Assembly: GCA_026413225.1 (NCBI GenBank)
Contig: CM048554.1
Location: 48,455,963-48,519,962 of the forward strand
DNA length: 64,000 bases
Direction: 5' to 3'
Origin: Otis tarda
Lineage: Eukaryota; Chordata; Aves; Otidiformes; Otididae
The notes beneath the pieces were generated by a model. That model saw nothing but the letters and a program-made list of their open reading frames with translations. It was not told the origin of the DNA and searched no databases. The translations under genes and the position numbers were made by a program. Each line of letters starts with the position of its first letter. The stretch's first letter is position 1. Of this stretch, positions 27,901 to 38,663 are shown piece after piece.

Positions 27901-28873
27901 GAAGACAAGCTTCCAGAAGCAGTGGGGTAGCGAGCAGGCAGTGCATACCGTAACAGCATGATGCATTCTATGGAAAAGGTAATTGCATTTATTTTTCTTC
28001 TGAAAGCCCTCTCAATCATTATTATTTTAAGACAAGCAGAGTAGACGCAGGTACAGTGCTACACTTTGTTGCACTGGTTCCCAACTAATGGCTGCCTGTA
28101 ACACAGGTGAGGTGTGGAGCGGGCTGATAAATTCTGCAGGACTTGTGCCAGCTCTAGGCAGAAAAAGTCCAGGAGAGACTCGTGAATTTTCCAGCTGGGG
28201 CCAGAAATCATCCTGAGGAAGTGGTGGGAAAGCAAGACACCACCTGAGTGAAAACGGGAGAGGAGACAGCAGCAGCAGCCCCACAGACAAGAAGCAGCAC
28301 AAAGATACTGAAGGCAATCAGGGGAGGAAGGATGCAGTGTGTGTGGTCCAGCAAGGCACAGTGTGAGGAGGAAGCATCCACGGGTGCTACAGAAAGGCTG
28401 GGAATGGGTGCTTTGTGTGATACTCTGCTCACGGAGGGACAGAATCCTTACAGATCATTTCATTAACTTGCAGAAGGATGCAGCAAATGCGTGTCTCTGC
28501 TGGGTATTTTTGGTGTTAAGGATTTCATGGATCTGAGAGACCTGACACCAAACTGTGCAATTATTAGGCAGATAACCCCGTGAAGAGCTGCTGACCTGAT
28601 ACAGCGCAGAGAAACATTGTAGGCCCTTTTATTCTGTCAAATCAAGGGACTGTCTTGATCTCAATTTAATCTTAACAGAATAATTGGAATAGAACATACA
28701 GTATAAATTAAGTACAAATTTGTCATTTAACATAATACAGTGGTAGGACACCAGAAGCAATCAGACAGGCAATAGCAATGGAGACAGATGGTAGTCAGCA
28801 AGATGTCTAACCCAGACCAACAGAGTACTGAAAGAGATAGAGTTGTCCTGGTCCAAAGTACACATATTTCAGA

Positions 28874-28892
28874 ATATATATATATATATATA
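28874..28892. repeat. (AT)n dinucleotide microsatellite
   Basis: Nineteen bases of uninterrupted AT alternation, followed within about 15 bases by a second, shorter AT run. Likely length-polymorphic. Confidence 0.9.
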
Positions 28893-30073
28893 AATACATA
28901 CCAAATATATATAGTTAAGATTGCATATATGTATAGTCTTAGTCCAGTCCTATTCCAGTATATATTCAATATTTTTAACTGTGGCAAGGCGATTAGGATC
29001 ATGAGTCACCTTTAAAGCGGTCCTCTTAGAGTAGCATTGATCTTTACTTACAGATCAGCTTGTACTTATGCTGCCTACCTGTTCTGTAAGAAAATGGTCT
29101 GGTTTATGTTTCAACTTGTTAATCAGTAAGAAATAATCTAGAAAGGAATTACAGCAGGTGCTTGGTTATTCTGTAATTATTCTGCTTCACCTCAGACAGT
29201 TCTGAGGTCTATTAAGACAGAAAATAGTCTGAATTTTTTCTTTCCTTAAAAGCTGGCAGTTTTTTAACGAAGAGGTGGATTGGCGTAGCATGTGTAGCCA
29301 TTGCAATCTGTTCTGATCAGTGCTGGCTAATTAAGGCTTTAGCTAATTTAATTTTGAAAGATGGTTTGAGTTAGAATCTGAAAACTCTTGTTTAGTAATA
29401 CAAACAAGAACTGAAAACATATGTTACAACTGAGAATGAAACAGCACTTATATGGCTCATCTTAATGGAGGCTGTAGGTGTCACTGACAGCAGTTCATTT
29501 CACAGTAACAATTTTGACTTTAATCTTTTTAAAGTGCGAAATAATCTCCTGCTAAACTCCAATGTTTGAAAATGGACACTAAAAATGAGAAGGTGGAAGT
29601 AATAAGTGGTGGTCTTGAGTGCAAAACCTTCAAAAAAGGCTTTATTCTCTGTAAACCATCTTTTCCAAGGATTCAGTTTTGTTTCATTTGAAAAAAAAGT
29701 CAATGCGAATTCCTATTAGTTTGATTAGCTATGTGGAATATTTTTCCCAACACCTTGAACTGTCTCTCCTAAGACATCAGCAGGAAAAGAAGTCCTGCCA
29801 TCGCTTCTTGTCATTTTCCTGAGCTAAGCAGGACTGGTAGGACTTGTGCACAGGCAGCTTGTATAGCATGGCTACTCCATGTTGCAGTGTGCTTCGAGCC
29901 AGAATAGTACTAAAGATCATTTACATCATCAGTGTTGCATTACCTAAGTGTCATCCAGTATGCTCGTTCCCCAGTATAGACAAAGTTTTTAAGAAATGCA
30001 GTCAGGCTTTGGTAGTAAGACCAGCCTCATCCCCATCCGCCTGCTTCACTTCTCCAGGGGAGAGTGGATTAAT

Positions 30074-30332
30074 CACAGAGTAGTTTGGGTTGGAAGGGAC
30101 CTTTAAAGGTCATCTAGTCCAACCTCCTGCAAGGAGCAGGGACATCTCCAACCAGATCAGGTTGCTCAGAGCCCACTCCAACCTGGCCTTGAATGTTTCC
30201 AGGGATAGGGCATCCACCACCTCTCTGGCAACCTGTGCCAGTATTCTACCACCCTCATTGTCAAAAATTTTTTCCTAATATCTGATCTGAATCTACCTCC
30301 CTCAGTTTTAAAACCATTACCCCTTGGTCCTT
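30074..30332 (-). mobile_element. CR1 non-LTR retrotransposon, short 3' fragment (antisense)
   Basis: The same CR1 3' segment as at 3523 and 40843, in the same orientation: the plus strand begins with TAGTTTGGGTTGGAAGGGAC and proceeds through the conserved GTCATCTAGTCCAACCTCC block. On the minus strand the reading frame contains GNGFKTEGGRFRSDIRKKF and then MRVVEYWHRLP, matching the CR1 C-terminal region. Just after that motif the frame shifts, because bases are missing from the run that normally encodes the next residues. The element ends abruptly at about 30332, so only some 260 bases survive. The tail repeat is reduced to one unit. This is the most decayed of the three copies. Confidence 0.93.
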
Positions 30333-33300
30333 CAGGGTTGTGACTTCTGAGGCTGGTTTGCACTGAAGCCAGGGTACCTTGTAATGACATGATAAACCCC
30401 AACAACTTCAGAACATATGTTTAATGGGGTTCAGCATAAAAACGGTATCTTTTTATGCTTTTACAAGACTGGGTAAAGATGTCTACAGTAAAATTTCAGG
30501 TTGGAGTCCATTATACTTACTGTGATCAACTCATTTTATACTGTTAAAAATGTTATATATTAAAAAAATATGGTTGGCTCATCTTTTAAGGATACTCAAA
30601 CATATTTAATATCCTGACATTTGGCTACCTGTTTGCGTTCACAAAGCTCTTTCTTGAAAGTGAAAATACAGCACTATTTTCTTAGCAATGTTTACCTTTC
30701 TGCTTCTTAAATAATAAAGCAATACTGCTATTTAGATTGCAAGAAGAGCAAGAAGAACATTTGCTCTGTTTAAATCTTCATTCCTGAAAACATGATTTGT
30801 TTATTTATTTATAATATGTGGAAGAGCACTTGAAAAAAAAAGTAGAAAAAAAATAATAAAAGTAACAAACCAGAATTATGAACTGAAACTACTATAACAG
30901 TATGAAAAGGCAAATATTCAGAGGTTAAAAACATGCTATGCTGATAACTGGTAATTCAGGATGGAATTCATCTCTTCCAAAAATTGCAAGGTCGTATACT
31001 GTCTAATCATATTCATACTACATGAGGTTTTATTTCTCTCAAAATCTTTGTCTTTTTAGTTGGTGTTGATCTAAGATGTTAGAAATGATTGCAGTCTATA
31101 GCAACAAGGGAAAAAAAAATCAGATGTTAAACATGTCTGACTCCTGGAGATAATTCAAATGGAAAAAAAATCCAGGTCATTGGCCTTTTTAAATAGACCC
31201 CCGGCAATATTTACTCCTCCATAAATAGCACAGTCACATGAAATAAAACTGTGTTCAGTAAAGCCTGCAAAACAAAAGAACAATTTACAGACTGAAACGC
31301 AAACTGTGGCTCATGTGTTCGCTGGGTAGGATTAAGTGAGCTTGCTGCATGGTCTGTGCTTACTGACTGTGGTGTCAGATCCCTGGAAGGAGAGCAAGTC
31401 AGGTCACCGAAGGTGCTCCATCCTTCAGCACAAGCAGGGAAACGCTGTGATCCTGCTCTAGATAGCGACCTGTGAGAGACAGCTTTGGTTATAATGTCAT
31501 GTTTCACTTCAGCAGAAACAAGCGCCGCTGCCTTTTACCAATCATGACTAAGAGCACATCTACATAAGGAAAACCACCAGCATTTCTATGCTTCTTTAAT
31601 TTGACCACTATGGCTCTTTCACTATAGGAAAGGCAGTACATTTCCCCAAGGTAGACAAGCCCTAACATGGAGGTACATACTTCTGAAATCTCAGTTATAC
31701 CATTTATTTAATCTGCTGGCAAAAATAAATATTTTTGGATGTTACAGACAAAAAGACAAATGACTAAATTACTATAAGCATTATTTACATCCCTCTAAAG
31801 CTCATGTCAATCTCTTCTGTGTGCTTACCCATGCTTATCACTTTATCTCAAGTTTTACTTATTTTTTTTCCTCCCCAAAGATCCAGCCCTGGGAATCATG
31901 TTATTACATAAGAACCACAGCTGTCTCTTTTAAGTCTCTTTTACAGCTCCCAAAACAGTTGAGAAAAACTTGAAAACATGAAACAACTGCACACAAAAGC
32001 TGTGTAACCTATATGACAAATTAATAGCATCCACAAGTGCATGTGACTTGATATCATTCATTAACAAGGGAGTGGAAGGATTTATTATAATTAATTAAGA
32101 CTCCTCCTTATTGGTAGCACTCATTCTGCTTTTGCAAAAATAAGTGTAAAAAGTGCCCCTGAAAGGGTATAGTTTGAAATTTAGCATTGTTTGAGAGGGC
32201 AGATTTGCCAACGATGGTACCAGCTCACTTGCTAGCAGGCAGTGGAAAACTGGCTATTTGGCAGACTTGGCTCTTTGTTTCCAGTTGCTAAATCACAGCA
32301 GAGACAGATTAAAATATAAAAATACTTTTCTGCTATTATTCTCCAAGGAAAATAGAATTACAAGGGAATAGAATTACAATTTAAGATGCAAAACTAATTC
32401 CTTACAGAAAGTATTCTACACTGTGAAAGTGCTCGGAAACCCTGGTACAGCAAACCCTTTCCACCTTGGATTTACAGAGCGATTTCCCTGTCCTCTTCAT
32501 TTCTCTCTGCTACAGCCTATATATCTGGTTTACATCTCTTGGCCACGTTTTGTACTTTTCTGGCTGCCACAGTCATTAAGTTTCCAAGAGCAGCTGATTC
32601 TTAGCATGCAGTAATTCTTGTTAGCCTGCTGAGAAGCTGACAGAATAAACCTTGCTGTTTGTTTGTTTAATTCCCTTCACTGAGCATTAGGAATTATTTC
32701 TGAAAGAACTCAAGCTTCCAGGTGTTCGCTTTTACACGCAAGCATTTAGTAACAGAAATAGTTCCCTTTTATTTTCTAAATGTTGTGTTGAACAATCTTT
32801 GCAGAAGACACTAAAGCTGAGGACAGTGCTCGTTGGCATTTGCAGAAGTCTGGTTTGCCACAGACAAAAGCATTTAGAAAGTGGTAGTGGAAAGGCTACA
32901 GTGTTTGGTGGTGGTGGCGGTTGGTTGTTGGTGGTTTATTTTTGCATTTCAGTAAATACAGGTGCCAGTTATTACGTTTAAAAATACTATGAATCTGCTC
33001 TTCTTGCTGAAGATCTTTCCCTATTTTATCTATAAAATGCAAACAAATCTTCAGCACAGATTAATAAATACATATATCCTTATGTTCTGTAGATTTTTGC
33101 TAAGGAAATGTCATTACGGCAAAGATACTAACTGACTTCGAAGCTTACTTGTAAACCTATATCCCTGAGGGATGCTTTGCATCTTATTGAGCCAGAAAGA
33201 CTGCTGCTGAGTTCTCAGACGGCACTATTTCCACCCAAAATGACAGTTCAAGAGAGGCAGAATTAAGGACTTAAATTGGGATACATTTGCATTGGACTAT

Positions 33301-35401
33301 CAGTTATGATGATCAGTGTACGTGTGCGTGCCTGTGTGTACGAACTTAAAATACATTTTTTTATTTGCACTGCAATCACCCTGGATTGTCTGACAGAAGA
33401 CTTAATTAAAAGGTTTTTAAAATAACAACATGAATCACAGCTAGTTTTAACGATCCATTGCCTGCACATACCCATACACATAGTTTTGCCTGGAAAGATT
33501 GTAATGACGTGTTCATAGGTATGCTGAACGAAATCGAACTCAGGGCACTTACAAAAAAGGTCTCGCCAACTAATCTCCAAATTCCAATCCCAGAATTTCA
33601 AATCCTGCTCTTGGAGGAAGGTGACAGATGGTCCCTGAGACAACCATTTCTATATTATTTAAAGATTTATCAAGCAGAAGATTTGGGAATGCTCCTGCTA
33701 GACAGCGACTAGCCAGTGCAGACCACAGAACATATAAACATGCAGTTTAACCCAAAGTATGTGAATAGCTCACTTGGTTTTACTGGGACAGTCCAAGCGC
33801 TTAAACTTAATTCCACACATGCTTGAAAGAGCACAGCCTTAGCCCTGGAAGTATTTTAAGTTAGTTGAAATACTCTGATGGAGTAAACATAAACATAAAC
33901 AGTAGTAAACATAAGCACAGCTTTTCCGTAAAGATTTTCATTTTGAGAAGGAAATAAAAGTAAGTTTCCATAACCTTTCTCTACAAACCTTCCTGGCTGA
34001 GGGTTCACCCTCTTAGGGCATCCTCTTTACTAAAATATTCCTCCTACTATCTCTGAGAAGAGCTAGATTTCTTGTAGCTTGCCTCTAAGCATCTGTACAG
34101 AAGAATGGGAAAGCAAAGCTATAGTTAACTCCTTGTCTGCTGGCAACCAGACAACTCCCTGTAGCAAAAACTCAGCAGCATCCTGGTACTCAAAGCGCTC
34201 CCAACCCAAGTTGGTCAGGATTCCGAAAGTCGAGACATCACGTTCTCATTCACCTTTCCAAAGGTCTTGCTCCTGAGTAAAGACATGCTATGAAGGTGCA
34301 GGAAATAAATCTCCATGATTGAATGGAAAGAACTGCAAATGTACTTCTAGTTAAATCTGTTCCAGAATGTTGCTTCTCTGTTTTGAATAATGATAATGAA
34401 TGATAATGAGCTTTCTTCCAAGTCAAGTTAGACACATGCGCGGAGTTTTGCAGAATCAATGTTTCAGTGCACATTGAGGACTCTGATTTAACAGTGGGAA
34501 AAGCCTGGCACAAAATTACTATTCACAACATTCTCTGTGGACACCTCAGACTTTTATGAATCGGATTTTGAGCCAGCAGCTTATAACCTGGCATCGTTGC
34601 TGTATGCCTTTAAATGCATTCTAAAAACCAGAGGGTTCAGAAGCTGACTCAGAGCAGCTCCGACAGCTGTGTAGGAAGCAGTATGTGCAGAAACCGGGGA
34701 AGGGCAATATTCAGCCTTCTCAAACGCAGCTCGTTCAGATTGCCAGTCAGAGCTCTTGCTTTCATTTTTTTCTCCGAATACCCCAGTCCCACAGGCCTGT
34801 ATGTTTCATGGATTTCATACATCCATGTAATTCCACTGACTTCAAGGGTATGTTAATTCAAACCATTACCATTTCAGTTTGGGAAACTGCAGCCACTGCT
34901 GACTCTTTTCCTAAACAGAAGAGTTATATTAAAAAGACAGAAGAAAACTCAAGAGCTAAAAATAATTCTCATTTATTTGAGAGAATAAAACATTTTCTTC
35001 TTGTTCGGCTGACTCAGATTTCAGCAATGTCTCTTTTATAAGTGATACGTGAAGATACGGTCTGAAAATATCTTCCACTGCAATTGATATGAAAATCCCA
35101 TCATTGCAAGACTACACCTATTATTTACTGAAGTATTTCTGTCATGAATTTCAACTGCCAACAGATTTTTACAACATAGTTTTAAACAGCACGGCAGCCA
35201 TTCCAAAGTCTAGTAACCACAAAAAAAAATATTTTAAATTTCAGAAAAATATTTTTATGTCACTTAAAACCTACCTAAGGCTTTTCACTAACAAATTCCA
35301 AAATATTTAATTGATGAAAATTTAAGGTAGACTCTTTTACACCGGGAACAGGCAGCAAGGCTTGAGTTGCCAATAAAAAGTATACAGGACACACTGGGCA
35401 G

Positions 35402-35438
35402 TGTCACTTTCTAAAAATGGGTGCAGAAGAAAGTGACA
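35402..35438. repeat. Inverted repeat: 11-bp arms, 15-nt loop
   Basis: The left arm TGTCACTTTCT (35402-35412) is exactly complementary to the right arm AGAAAGTGACA (35428-35438). A few more pairs can form outside the stem if one base bulges. The stem is too short to be called a microRNA precursor. Confidence 0.85.
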
Positions 35439-35811
35439 GCTGTTGGAGGGAGGCAGGAACAGAGGAACACACCAGTAGAGGGTCTGGGCCTTAGCGCTCT
35501 CTCAATAGGAGCTGAGAGCCATGAAGTGAAATGCGCATTAACCAGGTAAGGAATGCAAGGATTTCTCCTCTACTGCAATGAACACATGAGTTGACAGTTT
35601 AAAGGACAAGTGCTTAAAGACTGCCGTTTTGTCTGTAAAATGAATTTTGTAATATATATTAAAAAATGAAATGAAAAGTCTACACACCTACAAGAAAGAT
35701 AACAGTATATTACAGTTGCCCCCGATCATTTCTAGATATGCTGTATCCAGGATCGAATCTAAAGTATACAGAAAAGAACACTCTTAGCGTACTCTCCATC
35801 TATTTCCGAAC

Positions 35812-35847
35812 ACCAAAGATTATTTCACCACCAAAGACTATTTCACC
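35812..35847. repeat. 18-bp tandem duplication, two copies
   Basis: ACCAAAGATTATTTCACC is followed directly by ACCAAAGACTATTTCACC, with one mismatch. A recent slippage duplication is likely. Confidence 0.88.
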
Positions 35848-36476
35848 AAAAGCAAAAAAGACGGGAAGTACACAAGTAATCATACAATTAAGTTAGCATA
35901 GATTGTGCTGACAAAGGAAAACGGAAAGAGTGATAGAAGGAAACTCAGACAATAGCTTCTATTGAACATGCTGCCACAGTCTTAGTCATATTTTACGTTT
36001 GCATAAAGCTATAATCTACACTTGTTTTTTGATTTATAATTTGCACACACAAAGATTAACTCATTAAAGCATTTAACAAATAGGTATGATTACCTTTACG
36101 TAATGCATTTATGTCCTACTCCAGCTACTGAAACTTGAGTGTGGATTTAGAATACTACAAATACTCATTTGTTGAATTGGTAGATAAGACTATATAGCAA
36201 GAAGAAATGTGCTGATGTGCATAAAACTTATCTCTACATGAATGACTACAAGCTAAGGCATCCCACGTTTGCAATTCAAAAAGGGGGCTGTGCGTATATG
36301 GAAATGGCACTGGGCAAAAGTCAGACTTTAATGCAGCCATGTACTGCACGCACAATCATGATTTTTGTATGCTGCAGCAGCCACAATTCTCATAGCTTAA
36401 CTTCAGCCTGAGCCATACAAATTGTACAAAACAAAAGAACTAGTAACTCCATAAGTATTAGCTCCTTGAAAGTTAG

Positions 36477-36562
36477 GCACGTGCTTGTTTGAGGCAATTT
36501 TGTCCTTTCAGCCTGCAAAATGAAACTGTGACTCAGTGTGAGAAAGCAAACACCATGGTAAC
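36477..36562. promoter_or_regulatory. Motif cluster: E-box, AP-1 site, RFX-like half-site
   Basis: Three consensus-like sites fall within 86 bases just upstream of the CpG island. They are a palindromic E-box GCACGTGC (36477-36484), a perfect AP-1 heptamer TGACTCA (36529-36535) and ACCATGGTAAC (36552-36562), whose right half matches an RFX X-box. The motifs are seen directly. Binding, and any role in PPP2R5A expression, is inference. Confidence 0.35.
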
Positions 36563-37282
36563 ACAGACTCCCAAGAGCCAAGTTCATCCCGAGCTGTAAA
36601 AAAGACGGAAAACGTTGAGGTGCCAGGAGGGTGGGGTGAAAAAAGTCAGAAGCACTTAGAAGATGGCATAAAACGCACTCGCAAGCTGCCGTGACTCCCA
36701 GTGCGCACCGCTCACGGTCAAACACCCCTTCAGCAGTTTCCCCGGTGAGGGGCACCTCCAGCGTGCAGAAGGCACCGAGCGCGACTGCCGCATCCTCCGC
36801 AGCTCCAGAACTGCCCGGCAAAGCCTCCCCTGCCTCGCAGCCCTCACACCGCTGGGGACACCGGAGCTGGGACCTCCTGCTCGCTCAGCGCGCCCGCAGC
36901 CCGGCCCCACGGGCAGGGGCACCCCTCGGGCCGCGGGGGAGGCACCAGCTGGGACAGCCGCCCTCTCTCCACCCGCCCCCTCCTTCTTTTCGTGCACTTT
37001 ATCAGCCAGAGCTGCGCTGAAAGCCTACAGAACCCCCAGCCCAAACCCGGGCGGGGCAGGGCGCCGCGGCGGAAAGAGTGCCCCGGCCCAGCTGCACATC
37101 CTCCCCCCCGGTCCCCCTGACGGCTCGCATCTCCACAGAAGCGACAGCCAGCGGGCTCAGCCTCCGCAAGGATAAAAGCCCCTTCGCCGCCTGCGACGGC
37201 TCAGTAACGGCTGCCTCCCGCGCCCAACGGCACCACTCCACCGGTTCCCTCTCCCGGCCCCGCAGCCGCCCCCTCAGCACGG

Positions 37283-37287
37283 ATTGG
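37283..37287 (-). promoter_or_regulatory. Inverted CCAAT box (NF-Y-type)
   Basis: CGGATTGGCTAG on the plus strand gives AGCCAATCCG on the minus strand, an excellent NF-Y consensus. A second inverted CCAAT lies 236 bases downstream at 37519-37523 (TTCATTGGCTGC). Confidence 0.55.
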
Positions 37288-37360
37288 CTAGAGTCCGCCC
37301 CACCCACCCTTTCCCCTTCCCTCGCGTTTTACGTCGGCCAGGAAAACCGCACCCACCTCA

Positions 37361-37403
37361 CCTCCCCTCCCCTCCCCTCCCTCCCCTCCCCTCCTCTCCT
37401 CTC
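37361..37403. repeat. 43-nt pure pyrimidine tract, G-quadruplex-prone on minus strand
   Basis: Uninterrupted C/T built from CCCCT units. On the minus strand it gives at least five G runs of three or more bases separated by single A residues, a classic short-loop G-quadruplex pattern. It lies in the promoter about 1.1 kb before the start codon. Confidence 0.85.
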
Positions 37404-38134
37404 GGTTGGAGAAACCTGTCGTCAATCACGCCGTCCCCGAGGCGCGCTCCGGCTCCCGCGTCCTCCCCAGGCCCCTGCGCGAGGAGGGCGGGGAGGTGTT
37501 CTGCGATCCTCTCTTTTCATTGGCTGCTCGGCGCCGTCCATCATCCAGCGCCGCCAGCAACGGCCGCTCCTCTCGCCCCTTCGTGCCCCTTTTGGCGGTC
37601 GCCCACGCCCCGCCCCCTTCCCCTCCTTCCTCCCTTCAACTCCACTTGCTCCAAGTTGCGCGGACCGGTCGCTCGCCCGCTGGCTCTGGGGCTTTGGCGG
37701 CGCGGCTGCGGCGGGCGAAGACACTCGTGGCGGCCCCCGGTGGAGCGGGAGGGGGCAGGATGACGGCGGAGGCGCGGGGAGCACCCGGCGGCGGTTGAAG
37801 ACGGAGAAAGGAGCGTGTGGAAGCGAGCGACTGGGGAGCGGGGAGTGGAAGCTGCCTCCCTGGCGAGCTCGGCCCAGGGGCGAGTCTGGCCGATGACAGC
37901 GGACTGGGCCCGGGCGAGCCCGGCTGAGGGGGACGCGGAGCGAACGAGGCGGGAGCGGGGCAGCGGCACCGCCGAGCCCGGCCCGCGGCGGTCCGCGTCG
38001 CGCCGGTCCTGAGGAGAGCGGGAGCCCGGTCGTGTGCCCCCCTCCGCCCCTCGCCGCGGGAAAGTTTGGCGCCCGCCCGCCCCGCCGGGCAAAGTTGTCG
38101 CTGGTTTTGTTTGTTTGTTTTTGCCTTTTCTCCT

Positions 38135-38154
38135 CCCCCCCACCCCCCCACCCC
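38135..38154. repeat. C-rich run, G-quadruplex-prone on minus strand
   Basis: Runs of seven, seven and four C residues are separated by single A residues. A short TTTG repeat (about 38103-38122) precedes it. It probably lies within the 5' UTR. Confidence 0.8.
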
Positions 38155-38465
38155 TTTCCGCTCCCCCGCCGGTCGCCGCTCTCCCCCGCCTCCCCGGCAG
38201 CCGGCTCCGCGCGGGGAGGAAACTGCGAGGGAAGCAGGAACTGAGGAGCAGCCCGGACCCAGGAGCCTCGCCAGCGCCCGGCAGCCAGCACCCCGCGCCG
38301 GCACCGCCCCCGCCCCGCTCGCCGTTCGGACGGCAGCCCTCTCCTCCCCTCTTCCCGTCGGTGTGGTGTGCGCGGGCAGGGAGGACTCGTTTTTGTGGAT
38401 TGTTTTCTTTTTTCTTTTTTAAAGCCCTTTTTTTTGCCCGCCCGCTTCTCCCTCCGCTTTAATAT

Positions 38466-38663
38466 ATGCTTCTGGAGAGCGACGTCCCCCCGCGCCGCCT
38501 CACCGCCCAGCCATGTCGGCGGCCATCTCTGCCGCGGAGAAAGTGGATGGCTTCACACGGAAATCGGTGCGCAAGGCTCAGAGGCAGAAGCGCTCGCAGG
38601 GCTCCTCGCAGTTCCGCAGCCAGAGCAGCCAGGTGGAGCTCTCGCCGCTGCCCCAGCTCAAAG
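38466..38663 (+). promoter_or_regulatory. Overlapping upstream ORF, exon 1 part
   Basis: An ATG at 38466 lies 47 bases before the PPP2R5A start codon and is out of frame with it. The frame stays open for exactly 66 codons to the exon 1 boundary. After splicing it continues for 30 codons in exon 2, to a TGA at 56929-56931. The 96-codon frame therefore overlaps the main start. Initiation context is weak (T at -3, C at +4), so leaky scanning would let most ribosomes reach the main ATG. Such uORFs usually lower translation of the main frame. Whether this one is used depends on the true transcription start and on conservation. Confidence 0.5.
38513..38663 (+). CDS. PPP2R5A: PP2A regulatory subunit B56-alpha, coding exon 1
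   Basis: This exon encodes residues 1-50, the basic flexible N-terminal tail before the HEAT-repeat core. B56-alpha is one of the interchangeable B subunits that give the PP2A scaffold-catalytic core its substrate choice and location. Visible features are [17 protein letters not shown], a cluster of Lys/Arg residues, followed by [10 protein letters not shown] and ending PLPQLK. Ser18 and Ser31 correspond to human Ser28 and Ser41, reported phosphorylation sites (PKR and PKC respectively). The start was chosen because it is the only in-frame ATG, with G at -3; the frame upstream is open for a distance but holds no ATG. The human protein starts ten residues earlier, so this tail is shorter. The last base, G at 38663, begins the Asp51 codon. 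The donor is AAAG/GTACCC. Confidence 0.95.

Larger units (their letters stand above)
22840..30073. other. Non-coding intergenic sequence
   Basis: No exon or repeat family is recognised. The first 500 bases continue a GC-richer block. The remainder is AT-rich and carries microsatellites: a TAATG pentamer run near 24966, a G-rich run at 24846-24860 and an AT dinucleotide run at 28874-28892. Open frames of 75-101 codons (for example 23757-24062 plus, 26328-26588 minus) have no recognisable domains and are treated as chance. Confidence 0.55.
30333..36660. other. Non-coding sequence upstream of PPP2R5A
   Basis: AT-rich DNA without a recognisable exon. It includes a GGT-rich run at 32905-32936, a 16-bp tandem duplication at about 32351-32382 (AATAGAATTACAAGGG, then a diverged copy), a TAAACA-rich run at 33883-33915, and the hairpin and 18-bp duplication annotated separately. 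Distal regulatory elements of PPP2R5A are plausible here but not demonstrable from sequence alone. Confidence 0.55.

Noticed and set aside
36390-36997. Minus-strand open frames just upstream of PPP2R5A, suggesting a divergent gene
   Set aside because: No recognisable protein. A divergent non-coding transcript from the CpG island is possible but nothing in the sequence shows one.
37078-38304. Open frames of 200-289 codons on both strands in the CpG island
   Set aside because: Composition is Arg/Pro/Gly/Ala-dominated in every frame, as expected where TAA and TAG are rare. They overlap the promoter and 5' UTR.
38521-38528. YY1-like GGCCATCT just after the start codon
   Set aside because: Short motif within coding sequence, likely a by-product of the encoded Ala-Ala-Ile-Ser.
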